The translations under genes were made by a program, and so were the position numbers. Positions 15,649 through 24,081 of a stretch of 64,000 bases of DNA are shown here, piece after piece; position 1 is the first letter of the stretch, and the number at the start of each line of letters is the position of its first letter. Under the pieces are notes generated by a model. That model did not search any database. It was not told the DNA's origin and saw nothing but the letters and a program-made list of their open reading frames with translations. This stretch comes from Streptomyces justiciae (GTDB lineage: Bacteria > Actinomycetota > Actinomycetes > Streptomycetales > Streptomycetaceae): assembly GCF_015163075.1 (NCBI RefSeq), contig NZ_JADDXU010000002.1:248001-312000 (forward strand), given 5' to 3'.

Positions 15649-18600
15649 ATGCCCCCGCGTCGACGCCGCACCGTCCGAGCGCTGGCCCCCACGATCCCTC
15701 TCGCACTCGCCACAGCCCTCCTCGCCACCCCCACCCCCGCCACAGCCGAGACCGCGCCCCTCCCCTCGGTGACCGTCCACATCGACCCCTCCTACCAGCA
15801 ACAGAAGTTCGAGGGCTGGGGCACCAGCCTCGTCTGGTTCGCCAACGCCACCGGCGGCTACCCGGAGCCCATCCGAAGACGGCTCGTCGACATGCTGTTC
15901 GGTGAGGACGGGCTGAACCTCAACATCGCGCGCTACAACATCGGCGGCGGCAACGCCCCGGACGTCCGCAAGGACTACATGAAGGCCGGCGCGACGATGG
16001 AGGGCTTCTGGAAGGCGCCCGAGGGGATCACCCAGAAGGACATGGACTGGTGGAACCCGGATGATCCCGAGCACTGGGACTGGGACGCCGACGCGAATCA
16101 GCGCTGGTGGGTGGACCAGATCAAGGACAAGGTCACCACGTGGGAGGCGTTCAGCAACTCGCCGCCCTGGTTCCAGACGGTGAGCGGCTACGTCTCCGGC
16201 GGATTCAACTCCAGTGCCGACCAGATCCGCACCGACACCGTCGACGACTTCGCCACCTACCTCGTGCGCGTCGCCGAGCGGATCGAGCAGGAGCACGGGA
16301 TCGACTTCGACACCATCGACCCGCTCAACGAACCCAACACCTCCTACTGGGGCACCCAGTTGGGTGCCGACGGACAGCCCACCGGGGGTCGGCAGGAAGG
16401 GGCCCACGCCGGGCCCGGACTCCAGCAGAAGGTCGTCCTCGCGCTCGACAAGACCCTGCAAGGGGCGACCACCGACGCCCGCGTGTCCGCCATGGACGAG
16501 ACCAACCCCGGTATCTTCACCACCAATTGGAACGCCTACGGTGCCGACGCCCGCGCCGCCGTCGACCAGCTCAACGTGCACACGTACGGCACCGGCCAGC
16601 GCACCAGCGCCCGTGACATCGCCAAAGGCTCGGACAAACCCCTCTGGATGAGTGAGGTCGAGGGCACCTGGGGCACCGGTACCGACTTCACCGGCATGGA
16701 GCCGGGGCTCGGCATCGCCACCCGCATGGTCGACGACATGCGTGAACTGGAGCCCTCCGCCTGGGTGTTCTGGCAGCCGATCGAGGACTCCGTCCCGCAG
16801 GCCGCCGCCGGGAAGAACTGGGGCAGCATCCACGTCCCGTTCAACTGCACCGCCGACGACACCCTGGAGACCTGCCCGATCAAGGCCAACTCCAAGTTCC
16901 ACACGATCCGAAACTTCACGCACTACATCCGGCCCGGCGACCACTTCGTCAAGGTCGACGACACGTCGAGTGTCGCCGCCGTCGCGGCCTCCGGCCGCTC
17001 CGCGACCGTCGTGCACGTCAACAGCGGTACGACCGCCCGCTCCGTGACCCTCGATCTCTCCCGATTCGGCAAGGTGAAGCCCGGAGCCACCGTCACGCCC
17101 GTCGTGACCAGCGCCGACGGCGCCCTCGTCGAAGGCGACCCCGTCCGTGTCACCGAGCGCTCCGCCACCCTCACCGTTCCCGCCAAGTCCGTCACCTCCT
17201 TCCTGATCGGAGGCGTCAGCGGTGTCGCCAAGGACGCGGCACTCGTGCAGCCGGACCACGTCTACCGGCTCCAGGGCGCCCAGAGCGGCAAGTCGCTCAC
17301 CCCGGCGGACGACGGCAGCGGGGTCGTGCTCCGTACCACCGACGCAGGCAGTGCCCAACAGCTCTGGTCCGCCGAGAAGTTGACGCCCGGCACCGGCAAC
17401 CGCACGCGCTACGCCCTCACCAGCCCCACCAACGGAAAGCAACTCGCCGTACGCGACAACCAGGCCGTCCTGGAGGAGCCGTCCGAAGACGACGCCGCCG
17501 CGCAGTGGATCATGTCGACCACCGGCGACGGCACCTGGACCTTCGTCAACGCCGCCACCGGCCGACTCCTCGACGTCACCGGGCAGTCGACGGCGGACGG
17601 CGCCAAGGTGTCGACGTACACGCCGACTTCGGCGGCGAACCAACGGTGGAACGTGACAGACGAAACCGTGCTGCGCACTGACAAGGCGAAGGTCTTCACC
17701 GTGCCGGGGCTTGCGCCGGTGCTTCCGGAGACTGTGACGCCCGTGTACCGGGACGGCAGCCGTGGATCGCTCCCGGTGGTGTGGGACGTACCCTCCGAGC
17801 GGGCCTGGCGGCATCCCGGCACCGTACGGGTGAGCGGTACCGCCACCGACCCGCTCGGCCGCGAGATCCCCGCCAAGGCGGTCGTCACCGTCGACACCAT
17901 CGCCGCCACCCTTCCCGGACGCGCCAAGACCTACGTCGGCGGCAGCCCCACACTGCCGGACACCGTCGTCGGTGTCGGAACCCACGGCGGGCGGACCGAT
18001 CTCCCGGTGGACTGGGACCCGGCGTCCGAAGGGGCGTACGACGCGACCGGCGTCGTCACTCTCCACGGCACCGCACACATCGTGGACGGCAGTACCGCGG
18101 CCGCCACCGTGCGCGTACAGGTCACCGAGCCGACGCGGGTCGACATCGCACCCGACGCCGATGTCTCGGCCACCTACACCGAGAGCGGCTACTCACCCGA
18201 ACGGCTGCGCAACGGCGACACCACCGACAAGGCCTGGTCCAACTGGAGGTCGGGCACCAAGAACCCGTCCGACACGATCACTTTCACGCTGCCCGCGGCA
18301 CGCGACCTGGACCGGGTCGTGGCGCACTTCTACAAGGACGGAGCCAACATCTCGTTCCCGGCGAGCCTCAAGGCTCAGGTGCGTGGCGCGGCAGACGGGA
18401 CGTGGAGCGACGCGAGCGAAGAGATCGCCGTGGGGAGCGAGGGCACTCCGGTGGTCGAGGTGCCACTCCGGGCCGGTCCGGCCACCGGGGTGCGGCTGGT
18501 GATGACCGCCCGCTCCGGCGGCTACATCACGATGAGCGAGGTCGAGGTGTACGCCAAGGCTCCCGGCGTCTCCTCGGACGCCGCCGCCACGTCCGTGAAG

Positions 18601-18828
18601 GTCGGCGGGGTGCCGGTCGCCTCCTTCGATCCCGGCACGACCGACTACCGAGTGGTGACGGACGATCCCGCCCGGGCCGCTGTGACCGTGACCGCCCGCG
18701 ATCCCTATGCGCGCGTGACGGTCGAGCGGGTCCGGGAGGGGCACCGGTACGTCGCGCTCGCCACCGTGACCAGTGAGGACGGGACGCGGACGACGACGTA
18801 CCGGATCGAACTCGTGCGGCGCGGCTAG
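15649..18828 (+). CDS. Secreted GH30 endo-beta-1,6-galactanase, multimodular
   Basis: A 1059-aa exported enzyme. Signal peptide 1-33 (MPPRRRRTVR to ATAE). The GH30 catalytic domain (about 45-560) opens with QKFEGWGTSLVWFANATGG and LNIARYNIGGGN, characteristic of endo-beta-1,6-galactanases (GH30_5). The acid/base is Glu228 in DPLNEPN and the nucleophile Glu336 in LWMSEVEG. It is followed by a ricin-type CBM13-like region (about 570-690), two bacterial Ig-like repeats (VVWDVPSERAWRHPGTV; VDWDPASEGAYDATGVV), an F5/8 type C module (DVSATYTESGYSPERLRNGD), and a C-terminal cadherin-like sandwich. It would cut beta-1,6-galactan side chains of arabinogalactan proteins. The start has GAAGGGAG five bases upstream. 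It ends convergently on the GH127 gene, sharing CTAG (18825-18828) as both stops. Confidence 0.9.
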   Translation: MPPRRRRTVRALAPTIPLALATALLATPTPATAETAPLPSVTVHIDPSYQQQKFEGWGTSLVWFANATGGYPEPIRRRLVDMLFGEDGLNLNIARYNIGGGNAPDVRKDYMKAGATMEGFWKAPEGITQKDMDWWNPDDPEHWDWDADANQRWWVDQIKDKVTTWEAFSNSPPWFQTVSGYVSGGFNSSADQIRTDTVDDFATYLVRVAERIEQEHGIDFDTIDPLNEPNTSYWGTQLGADGQPTGGRQEGAHAGPGLQQKVVLALDKTLQGATTDARVSAMDETNPGIFTTNWNAYGADARAAVDQLNVHTYGTGQRTSARDIAKGSDKPLWMSEVEGTWGTGTDFTGMEPGLGIATRMVDDMRELEPSAWVFWQPIEDSVPQAAAGKNWGSIHVPFNCTADDTLETCPIKANSKFHTIRNFTHYIRPGDHFVKVDDTSSVAAVAASGRSATVVHVNSGTTARSVTLDLSRFGKVKPGATVTPVVTSADGALVEGDPVRVTERSATLTVPAKSVTSFLIGGVSGVAKDAALVQPDHVYRLQGAQSGKSLTPADDGSGVVLRTTDAGSAQQLWSAEKLTPGTGNRTRYALTSPTNGKQLAVRDNQAVLEEPSEDDAAAQWIMSTTGDGTWTFVNAATGRLLDVTGQSTADGAKVSTYTPTSAANQRWNVTDETVLRTDKAKVFTVPGLAPVLPETVTPVYRDGSRGSLPVVWDVPSERAWRHPGTVRVSGTATDPLGREIPAKAVVTVDTIAATLPGRAKTYVGGSPTLPDTVVGVGTHGGRTDLPVDWDPASEGAYDATGVVTLHGTAHIVDGSTAAATVRVQVTEPTRVDIAPDADVSATYTESGYSPERLRNGDTTDKAWSNWRSGTKNPSDTITFTLPAARDLDRVVAHFYKDGANISFPASLKAQVRGAADGTWSDASEEIAVGSEGTPVVEVPLRAGPATGVRLVMTARSGGYITMSEVEVYAKAPGVSSDAAATSVKVGGVPVASFDPGTTDYRVVTDDPARAAVTVTARDPYARVTVERVREGHRYVALATVTSEDGTRTTTYRIELVRRG

Positions 18829-20714
18829 TCGAGCGTCGGCAGCCACACCCGCATCGTCGAAGGTCCGCGGTTCGCCCAGGAGTGGTACGGGACCAGCACG
18901 ATGCGGGTGGGGTCACCGCCGGTCGCCCGGGCGCCGTCGAGTGGGTGGTACGGCCAGGGCGCGTCGGGCTGCGCGGTGATCTCGCCGGCGACCGCCACGG
19001 ACCCGTCCTCGCCGTCCTCCGGGGCGGCCGACGGGTCCACCCGTATCGCGTCGACCTCTTGCTCGCCCGGGAGGTCCGTGGACTCGGCGCAGTACACCAG
19101 CGGGCCGCGTTGGACGGCGACCGTGCCCCGGATCGCGTCGATGCGCGGATCGGGGGTCAACCAGCGGGCCAAGACGGGGAGTTCGAGCCGGACCTCGTCG
19201 CCGGGGCGGAAGACACGAGTCACTTCGGCCGTGCCCGGCGCGACGGCCCGTCGGCTCCCGTCCGGGGCGGTCAGCCAGGTCTCCGTGCCCTGTGCCCACG
19301 CGGGGACTCGCAGCGAGAGGGTCCAGGGGTGGGCGGGCGCGCGGTCGATCCGGATCGTCACCCGTCCGTCGTACGGGTAGTCGGTGATGACGCGGAGCGC
19401 GATGCCGCCTGTGGTGATCTCCGCGTCGGCGTACTGGTGCAGTTGGATGCCGGAGCCGTCCGTCGTCGCCAGGTACGCGGGCAGCACCGCGAGCGTGCGC
19501 GCCACGTTGGTCGGGCAGCAGGACACCGCGAACCAGGGTGCGCGCAGGCTCGATTCGGCGCGCGGGCTGTCCGTGTCCGGCGGCGGGACGGTGCCGCGGC
19601 GCCGTCGGTGGAGGGTGTTGGCGTAGAAGAAGGAACGGCCGTCCTCGGACGGGGAGGCGGCGACGACGTTGAAGAGGGTGCGCTCGGCGAGGTCGGCGAA
19701 GCGGGGCTCGCCGGTGGCGAGGAGCAGGCGCCAGCTGAGCATCACGGAGGCGACACCGGCGCAGGTCTCCGAGTAGGCGCGGTCGGGCGGGAGGACGAAG
19801 TCGTCGCCGAAGGACTCGTCGCGGTGGTGCGAGCCCATGCCTCCCGTGAGATACGTGCGGCGGGCGACGGTGCTCTCCCACTGGCGTACGACCGCCGCGA
19901 GCAGTTCCTCGTCCCCGTTCTCCACGGCTACGTCGACGGCTCCCGAGGCGAGGTAGAGGGCGCGTACGGCGTGGCCGCGCAGGACCGTCGCGTCGCGTAC
20001 GGGGATGTCGTCCTGGTAGTAGGCGCGGCCGAACTCGCCATCCGCCAGGGTGCCTTGGCCGCGACGGGCGATGAACAGGGCCGCCTGGTCCAGGTAGCGC
20101 TGCTCCCCCGTCAGCCGGGCGAGTTCGACCAGGGCCGTCTCGATCACCGGGTGTCCGCAGACGCTCTCGATGCCGCCCTTGCCGAACATCGCGCAGACGT
20201 GGTCGGCGGCCCGGCGGGCGGTCTTCGCCAGTTCGGCCTCGCCGCGGGCGCGGGCCTGGGCCACGCCCGCCTGGATCAAGTGGCCGTAGCAGTACAGCTC
20301 GTGGCCCCATTCGAGGTCGCTGTAGCGGGGCTGCTGACCGGGGCGGCCGTAGGCGGTGTTCAGGTAGCCGTCGGGTTCCTGGGCCGCGGCGATGGTGTCC
20401 TCGAGGGCCGGGTCAGCGGGGTGCCCGCGCTCCCAGGCCATCGCCTCCAGCAGCTTGTAGACGTCGGAGTCGGCGAACTCCCGTCCCCGCCGGTCGTGTT
20501 GGATGCGACCCTCGACGGCGGCCTTGAAGTTGCCGGTCCAGCCGACGCGTTCCTCCCAGTCTCGGCAGTGGTCGAGGGTGGCGGTGGCGTTCACGTGCCG
20601 GCGCCGGGCCCAGAAGCCGCCGCTGATCCTGACCTCGCCGAGGCCGAGCGGCCGCAGGCGTCCCCGGGTCGGTGCCACCGGCAGTACCGATGACGCCGTG
20701 GTGTTCTCCTTCAC
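18825..20714 (-). CDS. GH127 beta-L-arabinofuranosidase
   Basis: A 629-aa protein without signal peptide, of the former DUF1680 family (HypBA1-like). It removes terminal beta-L-arabinofuranose by a cysteine-nucleophile, zinc-assisted mechanism. The metal/catalytic set is visible: Glu316 and Cys318 in YSETCAGVAS, and the Cys399-Cys400 pair in SCCPTNVAR. The (alpha/alpha)6 barrel (about 1-420) is followed by beta-sandwich domains. GTG at 20714 starts 4 bases after the stop of the inner-membrane permease gene, with AAGGGAT upstream, making it the last gene of the ABC importer operon. It therefore acts on imported oligosaccharides in the cytosol. Wider GH127 members include other activities, so substrate is inferred from family. 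Confidence 0.9.
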   Translation of the reverse strand: MKENTTASSVLPVAPTRGRLRPLGLGEVRISGGFWARRRHVNATATLDHCRDWEERVGWTGNFKAAVEGRIQHDRRGREFADSDVYKLLEAMAWERGHPADPALEDTIAAAQEPDGYLNTAYGRPGQQPRYSDLEWGHELYCYGHLIQAGVAQARARGEAELAKTARRAADHVCAMFGKGGIESVCGHPVIETALVELARLTGEQRYLDQAALFIARRGQGTLADGEFGRAYYQDDIPVRDATVLRGHAVRALYLASGAVDVAVENGDEELLAAVVRQWESTVARRTYLTGGMGSHHRDESFGDDFVLPPDRAYSETCAGVASVMLSWRLLLATGEPRFADLAERTLFNVVAASPSEDGRSFFYANTLHRRRRGTVPPPDTDSPRAESSLRAPWFAVSCCPTNVARTLAVLPAYLATTDGSGIQLHQYADAEITTGGIALRVITDYPYDGRVTIRIDRAPAHPWTLSLRVPAWAQGTETWLTAPDGSRRAVAPGTAEVTRVFRPGDEVRLELPVLARWLTPDPRIDAIRGTVAVQRGPLVYCAESTDLPGEQEVDAIRVDPSAAPEDGEDGSVAVAGEITAQPDAPWPYHPLDGARATGGDPTRIVLVPYHSWANRGPSTMRVWLPTLD

Positions 20715-20718
20715 CCCA

Positions 20719-21537
20719 TCATCCCTTCAGCGCACCCGACATGAACCCTCGTACGTAGTGCCGTTGCAGGAGCAGGAACACGAGGAGACAGGGCACGGCG
20801 AGGACCACCACGCCCGCCTCGGTGGCCCCGTAGTCGACGGCGCCCATGCTCTGTTGCCGCAGGTTGGCGACGGCGAGGGGCAGGGGCGCCTTCTCGCTGT
20901 CGGAGATGAGGATCAGGGGCGCGATGAAGTCGTTCCACGCGGCGAGGAAGGCGAACAGCCCGACCGTGATCAGCCCCGGCCGTACCGCCGGGAGCAGGAC
21001 CCGGCGGAGCGCGCCCGCCGTGCCGCAGCCGTCGACGAGCGCCGACTCCTCCAGTTCGCGCGGGACCGCCTCGAAGGAGATCCGCATCATGAAGGTGGCG
21101 AAGGGGAGTTGGAACATGGCGAGGACGAGGCTCAGCCCGATCAGCGAGTTCTGCAGGTGCAGCCGCCCCAGCAGCACGTAGAGCGGGATGAGGAGGGTGG
21201 CGTACGGGACCATGAGGATGGCCAGCGTCAGCAGGAACAGGGCGTTCCTGCCGGGGAACCGGAAGCGGGCGAAGGCGTAGCCGCCGAGGAGGGAGACGCC
21301 GAGGGTCAGGGCTACGGTGAGGCCCGAGACGACGGTGCTGTTGAGGAGGTACCGCCACAGGCCGGCGTCGTAGTCCAGCAGGGTGCGGTAGTTGCCGAGA
21401 CCGTAGCCGGAGTCCTGGGCAGTGCCGGGCTGTTCGCTGACCGAGGCCCAGGTGTTCCACAGCAAGGGGAACAGGAAGATGACGGCCAGGCCACCCGCGA
21501 CGACGTGATAGGGGGTGCGGCCGAGCGTGGTGCGCAT
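20719..21537 (-). CDS. Sugar ABC transporter permease (MalG type)
   Basis: A 272-aa CUT1-family inner-membrane permease with six predicted helices. The cytoplasmic EAA loop is visible (PRELEESALVDGCGTAGALRRVLLP, about 175-200), contacting the ATPase. The preferred start is ATG 21537, nine bases after AGGAGG. An upstream ATG at 21555 overlaps the preceding stop (ATGA) and is the alternative. It pairs with the MalF-type permease encoded upstream and the lipoprotein at 22589-23911. As usual for streptomycete CUT1 importers, no ATPase gene is present, so it probably shares a general MsiK-type ATPase encoded elsewhere. Confidence 0.93.
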   Translation of the reverse strand: MRTTLGRTPYHVVAGGLAVIFLFPLLWNTWASVSEQPGTAQDSGYGLGNYRTLLDYDAGLWRYLLNSTVVSGLTVALTLGVSLLGGYAFARFRFPGRNALFLLTLAILMVPYATLLIPLYVLLGRLHLQNSLIGLSLVLAMFQLPFATFMMRISFEAVPRELEESALVDGCGTAGALRRVLLPAVRPGLITVGLFAFLAAWNDFIAPLILISDSEKAPLPLAVANLRQQSMGAVDYGATEAGVVVLAVPCLLVFLLLQRHYVRGFMSGALKG

Positions 21538-21551
21538 GCTGGAGTCCCTCC

Positions 21552-22517
21552 TCATGACTCGTCGGCGCGGTGAAGTCCGCGGAACTGGAGGACGTTGAGC
21601 AGGAGCAGCGCGGCCAGGACGAGGATGGACAGGGCCGCCGCGGTGCCGAGGTTCAGCCGCTGGAACGCCTCGCGGTAGATCAACTGCACGACGGTGACGG
21701 TGCTGTTGTCCGGTCCGCCCTTGGTGAGGACGAAGAACTGGTCGAAGGCGAGCAGCGATCCGGTCACGCACAGCAGCAACGACAGCGCCAGGGAGGGGCG
21801 GAGGAGCGGCAGCGTGATGCCGCGGAAGATCTGGCCCCGGCTCGCTCCGTCCATGCGGGCGGCCTCGTACAGCTCGTGCGGGACGCGTTGCAGGCCGACC
21901 AGCAGGATCAGCATGTAGAAGCCGGCGAACTTCCAGACGACCAGGAACACCGTGGAGAGCAGGGCGGAGGTCGGCGTGCCGAGGAAGGACACCGGGTCGT
22001 CGACCAGGCCGAGCTTTTCGAGGGTGCGGCTGAGCGGGCCGGTGGTGGGGCTGTAGAGGCCCCAGAAGAGCAGGGACGCGGAGGCCAGTCCGAGGGCGCC
22101 GGGCAGGAAGTAGACCGTGCGGAAGAACCCGGCGCCCGGGCGCGACTCCTGCACCAACAGGGCCAGCAGGAGCGCGAGTCCGAGGAGTACGACCGTGACG
22201 ATCGCGGTGTAGAGGAGCGTGAAGCGGACGGCAGGCCAGAACAGCGTGCTGTCGGTGACATCGGTGAAGTTCTCGGGGGCGTTGCGGCCCTGGTCGCCCG
22301 CTATCAACGGCCAGTCGCTCAGGGACATCTGACCGACCAGCAGCAACGGCAGGACGAAGAAGACGGCTACGTACACGGCGGTCGGGGCCGCGTATCCGAT
22401 CCCCTGGAGCGTGCGGGAGCGCCACAGGGGTCCGGTCGTACGAGGTCGGCGGGCCGGGCGGTCCTCCGGCCCGGCCCGGTGTGCGGCGGCCGTGCGGTCG
22501 GGCGCCTTCACCTGCAT
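21552..22517 (-). CDS. Sugar ABC transporter permease (MalF type)
   Basis: A 321-aa CUT1 permease: a basic cytoplasmic N-tail (about 1-40), then six hydrophobic helices starting at IGYAAPTAVYVAVFFVLPLL. The EAA motif lies near residues 215-235 (PHELYEAARMDGASRGQIFRGITLP). The start has AAAGGAG six bases upstream of ATG 22517. It lies between the binding-protein gene and the second permease in the arabinooligosaccharide-type importer operon. A perfect hairpin in the 71-bp gap upstream probably sets lower expression than the binding protein. Confidence 0.93.
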   Translation of the reverse strand: MQVKAPDRTAAAHRAGPEDRPARRPRTTGPLWRSRTLQGIGYAAPTAVYVAVFFVLPLLLVGQMSLSDWPLIAGDQGRNAPENFTDVTDSTLFWPAVRFTLLYTAIVTVVLLGLALLLALLVQESRPGAGFFRTVYFLPGALGLASASLLFWGLYSPTTGPLSRTLEKLGLVDDPVSFLGTPTSALLSTVFLVVWKFAGFYMLILLVGLQRVPHELYEAARMDGASRGQIFRGITLPLLRPSLALSLLLCVTGSLLAFDQFFVLTKGGPDNSTVTVVQLIYREAFQRLNLGTAAALSILVLAALLLLNVLQFRGLHRADES

Positions 22518-22546
22518 GGCTCTCCTTTCGGTAAGCCCGTCTGGTG

Positions 22547-22560
22547 TGCCCAGCTGGGCA
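22547..22560 (-). promoter_or_regulatory. Intra-operon palindromic hairpin
   Basis: TGCCCAGCTGGGCA is a perfect 14-bp palindrome in the 71-bp gap between the binding-protein stop and the first permease ATG. It is flanked by a direct repeat (AAGCCCGTC at 22533 and 22575). There is no T-tract. It may stabilise the binding-protein mRNA 3' end or partially attenuate the permease genes, a common arrangement in ABC operons. Confidence 0.4.
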
Positions 22561-22588
22561 GTTCGGTCGGCAAGCCCGTCAGCGGCGC

Positions 22589-23911
22589 TCAGTCGGCGAG
22601 TGACGCGCTGACCGCCTCGTTGTCCTTCTTCACGTTCGCCCCGTCGCCGAAGACGGCGTCGCGCATCAGCGTCAGCCAGGGCCCGTTGGGGTCGTTGAAG
22701 GTCTGGCCGAACTTCAGGGCGTACGGTGTGTGTCCGTCGGACACGAGCTGGTTGATGGTGACCAGGCGCGGGTCGGCGTCGGAGTACTTGTTGGACGCGA
22801 GGTCGGTGCGCGCCACCACGTCCTTGTGCGCGGCGACCACGTCGACCTGGGCCTTGTCGCCCACGGACCAGGCGAGGAAGTTCCAGGCCTGGTCGGTCTT
22901 CTTGCTGGTGGCGGCGATGCCGATGGAGTCCCCGCCGACGAAGGTTGCCTTGCCGCCGTCCGGTCCGGGGATCGGCGCCACCCCGAGGTCGAGGTCCTTG
23001 GGCATCAGGCCGAGGGTGGTGGACGGCATGGGCATCACGCCGACCTTGCCCTTGGGGAAGACGCCGGTCCAGGTCGCGCCGGTCTCGTCGCGGGCGCCGG
23101 GGGCGACGATGTCGTCGTCGACCCAGCGTCGGTAGGTGTCGTAGACCTTCCGCGCGGTGGGCGAGTCGAGGGTCGCCGCGGTGCCGTCCTTGTTCAGTAC
23201 GTCCTCGCCCGCGGCCCAGATGGACGGCCACCAGGTGAAGACCCCGCAGCCGCCGCAATTGCCGCCGAAGAAGGTGCCGTTGACGTCCCCGCCGAGCGCG
23301 TCCACGGCCCGCGCCTGCCGGTCCCACTCGGCGAGGGTGGTGGGCGGCTTCTCGGGGTCGAGTTCCGCCTTGCGGTACAGGTCCTTGTTGTAGAACAGCA
23401 CCGACAGATCGAGGGTGTGCGGGACGACGTACTTCTTGCCCTCGTACGTACCGGCCTTGATGTGCGACTGGGCCAGCTTGTCGGCGAAGGGGAGGCCGTC
23501 GATACGGTCGGTGAGGTCGGCGAAGAGCCCGCTGGAGGTGTAGTTCGGCACGAACACGACGTCCGAGGCGAACAGGTCCGGCAGGTCGCGGGAGCCGGCC
23601 GCGGCGCCGACCTTGGCCTGGTAGTCGTCGGTGGGGATGACGGTGAGTTCGACCTTGTTCTTGTGGCTGTCGTTGTATGCCTTGACCAGCGCCTCGCTCT
23701 GCGGACGGGTCGCCGCCCGGGTCCACATGGTGAGCGTGGACCCGTCGTCGACGCCGTTCGCGTTCGCGGCGGAGCCGCCGCCCCCTCCCCCGTCGTCCTT
23801 GCCGTCCTCCCCCGACCCGCAGGCGGTCAGCAGGCCGGCCGTGGCCAGCAACGCGACGGCCGTGGTGACGAGGCGGCGAACGGGCCCGTGCGATCCAGTC
23901 GGGCTCCCCAT
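22589..23911 (-). CDS. Extracellular sugar-binding lipoprotein of ABC importer
   Basis: A 440-aa solute-binding protein (SBP family 1, MalE-like). The lipobox LLTAC gives a lipidated Cys at about residue 31, followed by a Gly/Asp linker. The mature fold has typical elements (TMWTRAATRPQSEALVKAYN; DLFASDVVFVPNYTSSGLFADL; GVMPMPSTTLGLMP; NQLVSDGHTPYAL). ATG at 23911 was chosen because GGAGGGAG lies just upstream; an ATG at 23932 is in frame but has no such site. It heads the importer-GH127 operon, behind a consensus promoter with an overlapping LacI operator. The likely ligand is a beta-L-arabinofuranosyl oligosaccharide, inferred from GH127 at the operon end. Confidence 0.92.
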   Translation of the reverse strand: MGSPTGSHGPVRRLVTTAVALLATAGLLTACGSGEDGKDDGGGGGGSAANANGVDDGSTLTMWTRAATRPQSEALVKAYNDSHKNKVELTVIPTDDYQAKVGAAAGSRDLPDLFASDVVFVPNYTSSGLFADLTDRIDGLPFADKLAQSHIKAGTYEGKKYVVPHTLDLSVLFYNKDLYRKAELDPEKPPTTLAEWDRQARAVDALGGDVNGTFFGGNCGGCGVFTWWPSIWAAGEDVLNKDGTAATLDSPTARKVYDTYRRWVDDDIVAPGARDETGATWTGVFPKGKVGVMPMPSTTLGLMPKDLDLGVAPIPGPDGGKATFVGGDSIGIAATSKKTDQAWNFLAWSVGDKAQVDVVAAHKDVVARTDLASNKYSDADPRLVTINQLVSDGHTPYALKFGQTFNDPNGPWLTLMRDAVFGDGANVKKDNEAVSASLAD

Positions 23912-23950
23912 GACGATCTCCCTCCGTGACACGCACCGGGAAGAAACAGG

Positions 23951-23996
23951 CCGAAAAGGCTTTCGTCAAGCTAGAGCCGAGCTGAAAGCCCGTCAA
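23951..23996 (-). promoter_or_regulatory. Promoter plus LacI operator of the importer-GH127 operon
   Basis: Reading the minus strand: -35 TTGACG (23996-23991), a 17-base spacer, -10 TAGCTT (23973-23968). The operator CGAAAGCCTTTTCGG (23965-23951) then begins two bases after the -10, across the expected start point. Its core CGAAA-n4-TTTCG is a perfect 14-bp palindrome. 13 of 15 bases match the site at 25179-25193 on the other side of the LacI gene. Confidence 0.8.
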
Positions 23997-24081
23997 TCCC
24001 CCGCGCAGGAACAGAGTTTCAGGTGTGCACCGAAAGTTGTCGCGTACGGTTTAGGGACGCGACGTGAGACAGGAGACCCTC

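Noticed and set aside
15535-18078. 847-codon open frame antisense to the GH30 gene
   Set aside because: Gly/Val/Asp-rich composition without domains; it mirrors the galactanase gene, as expected from high third-position GC.
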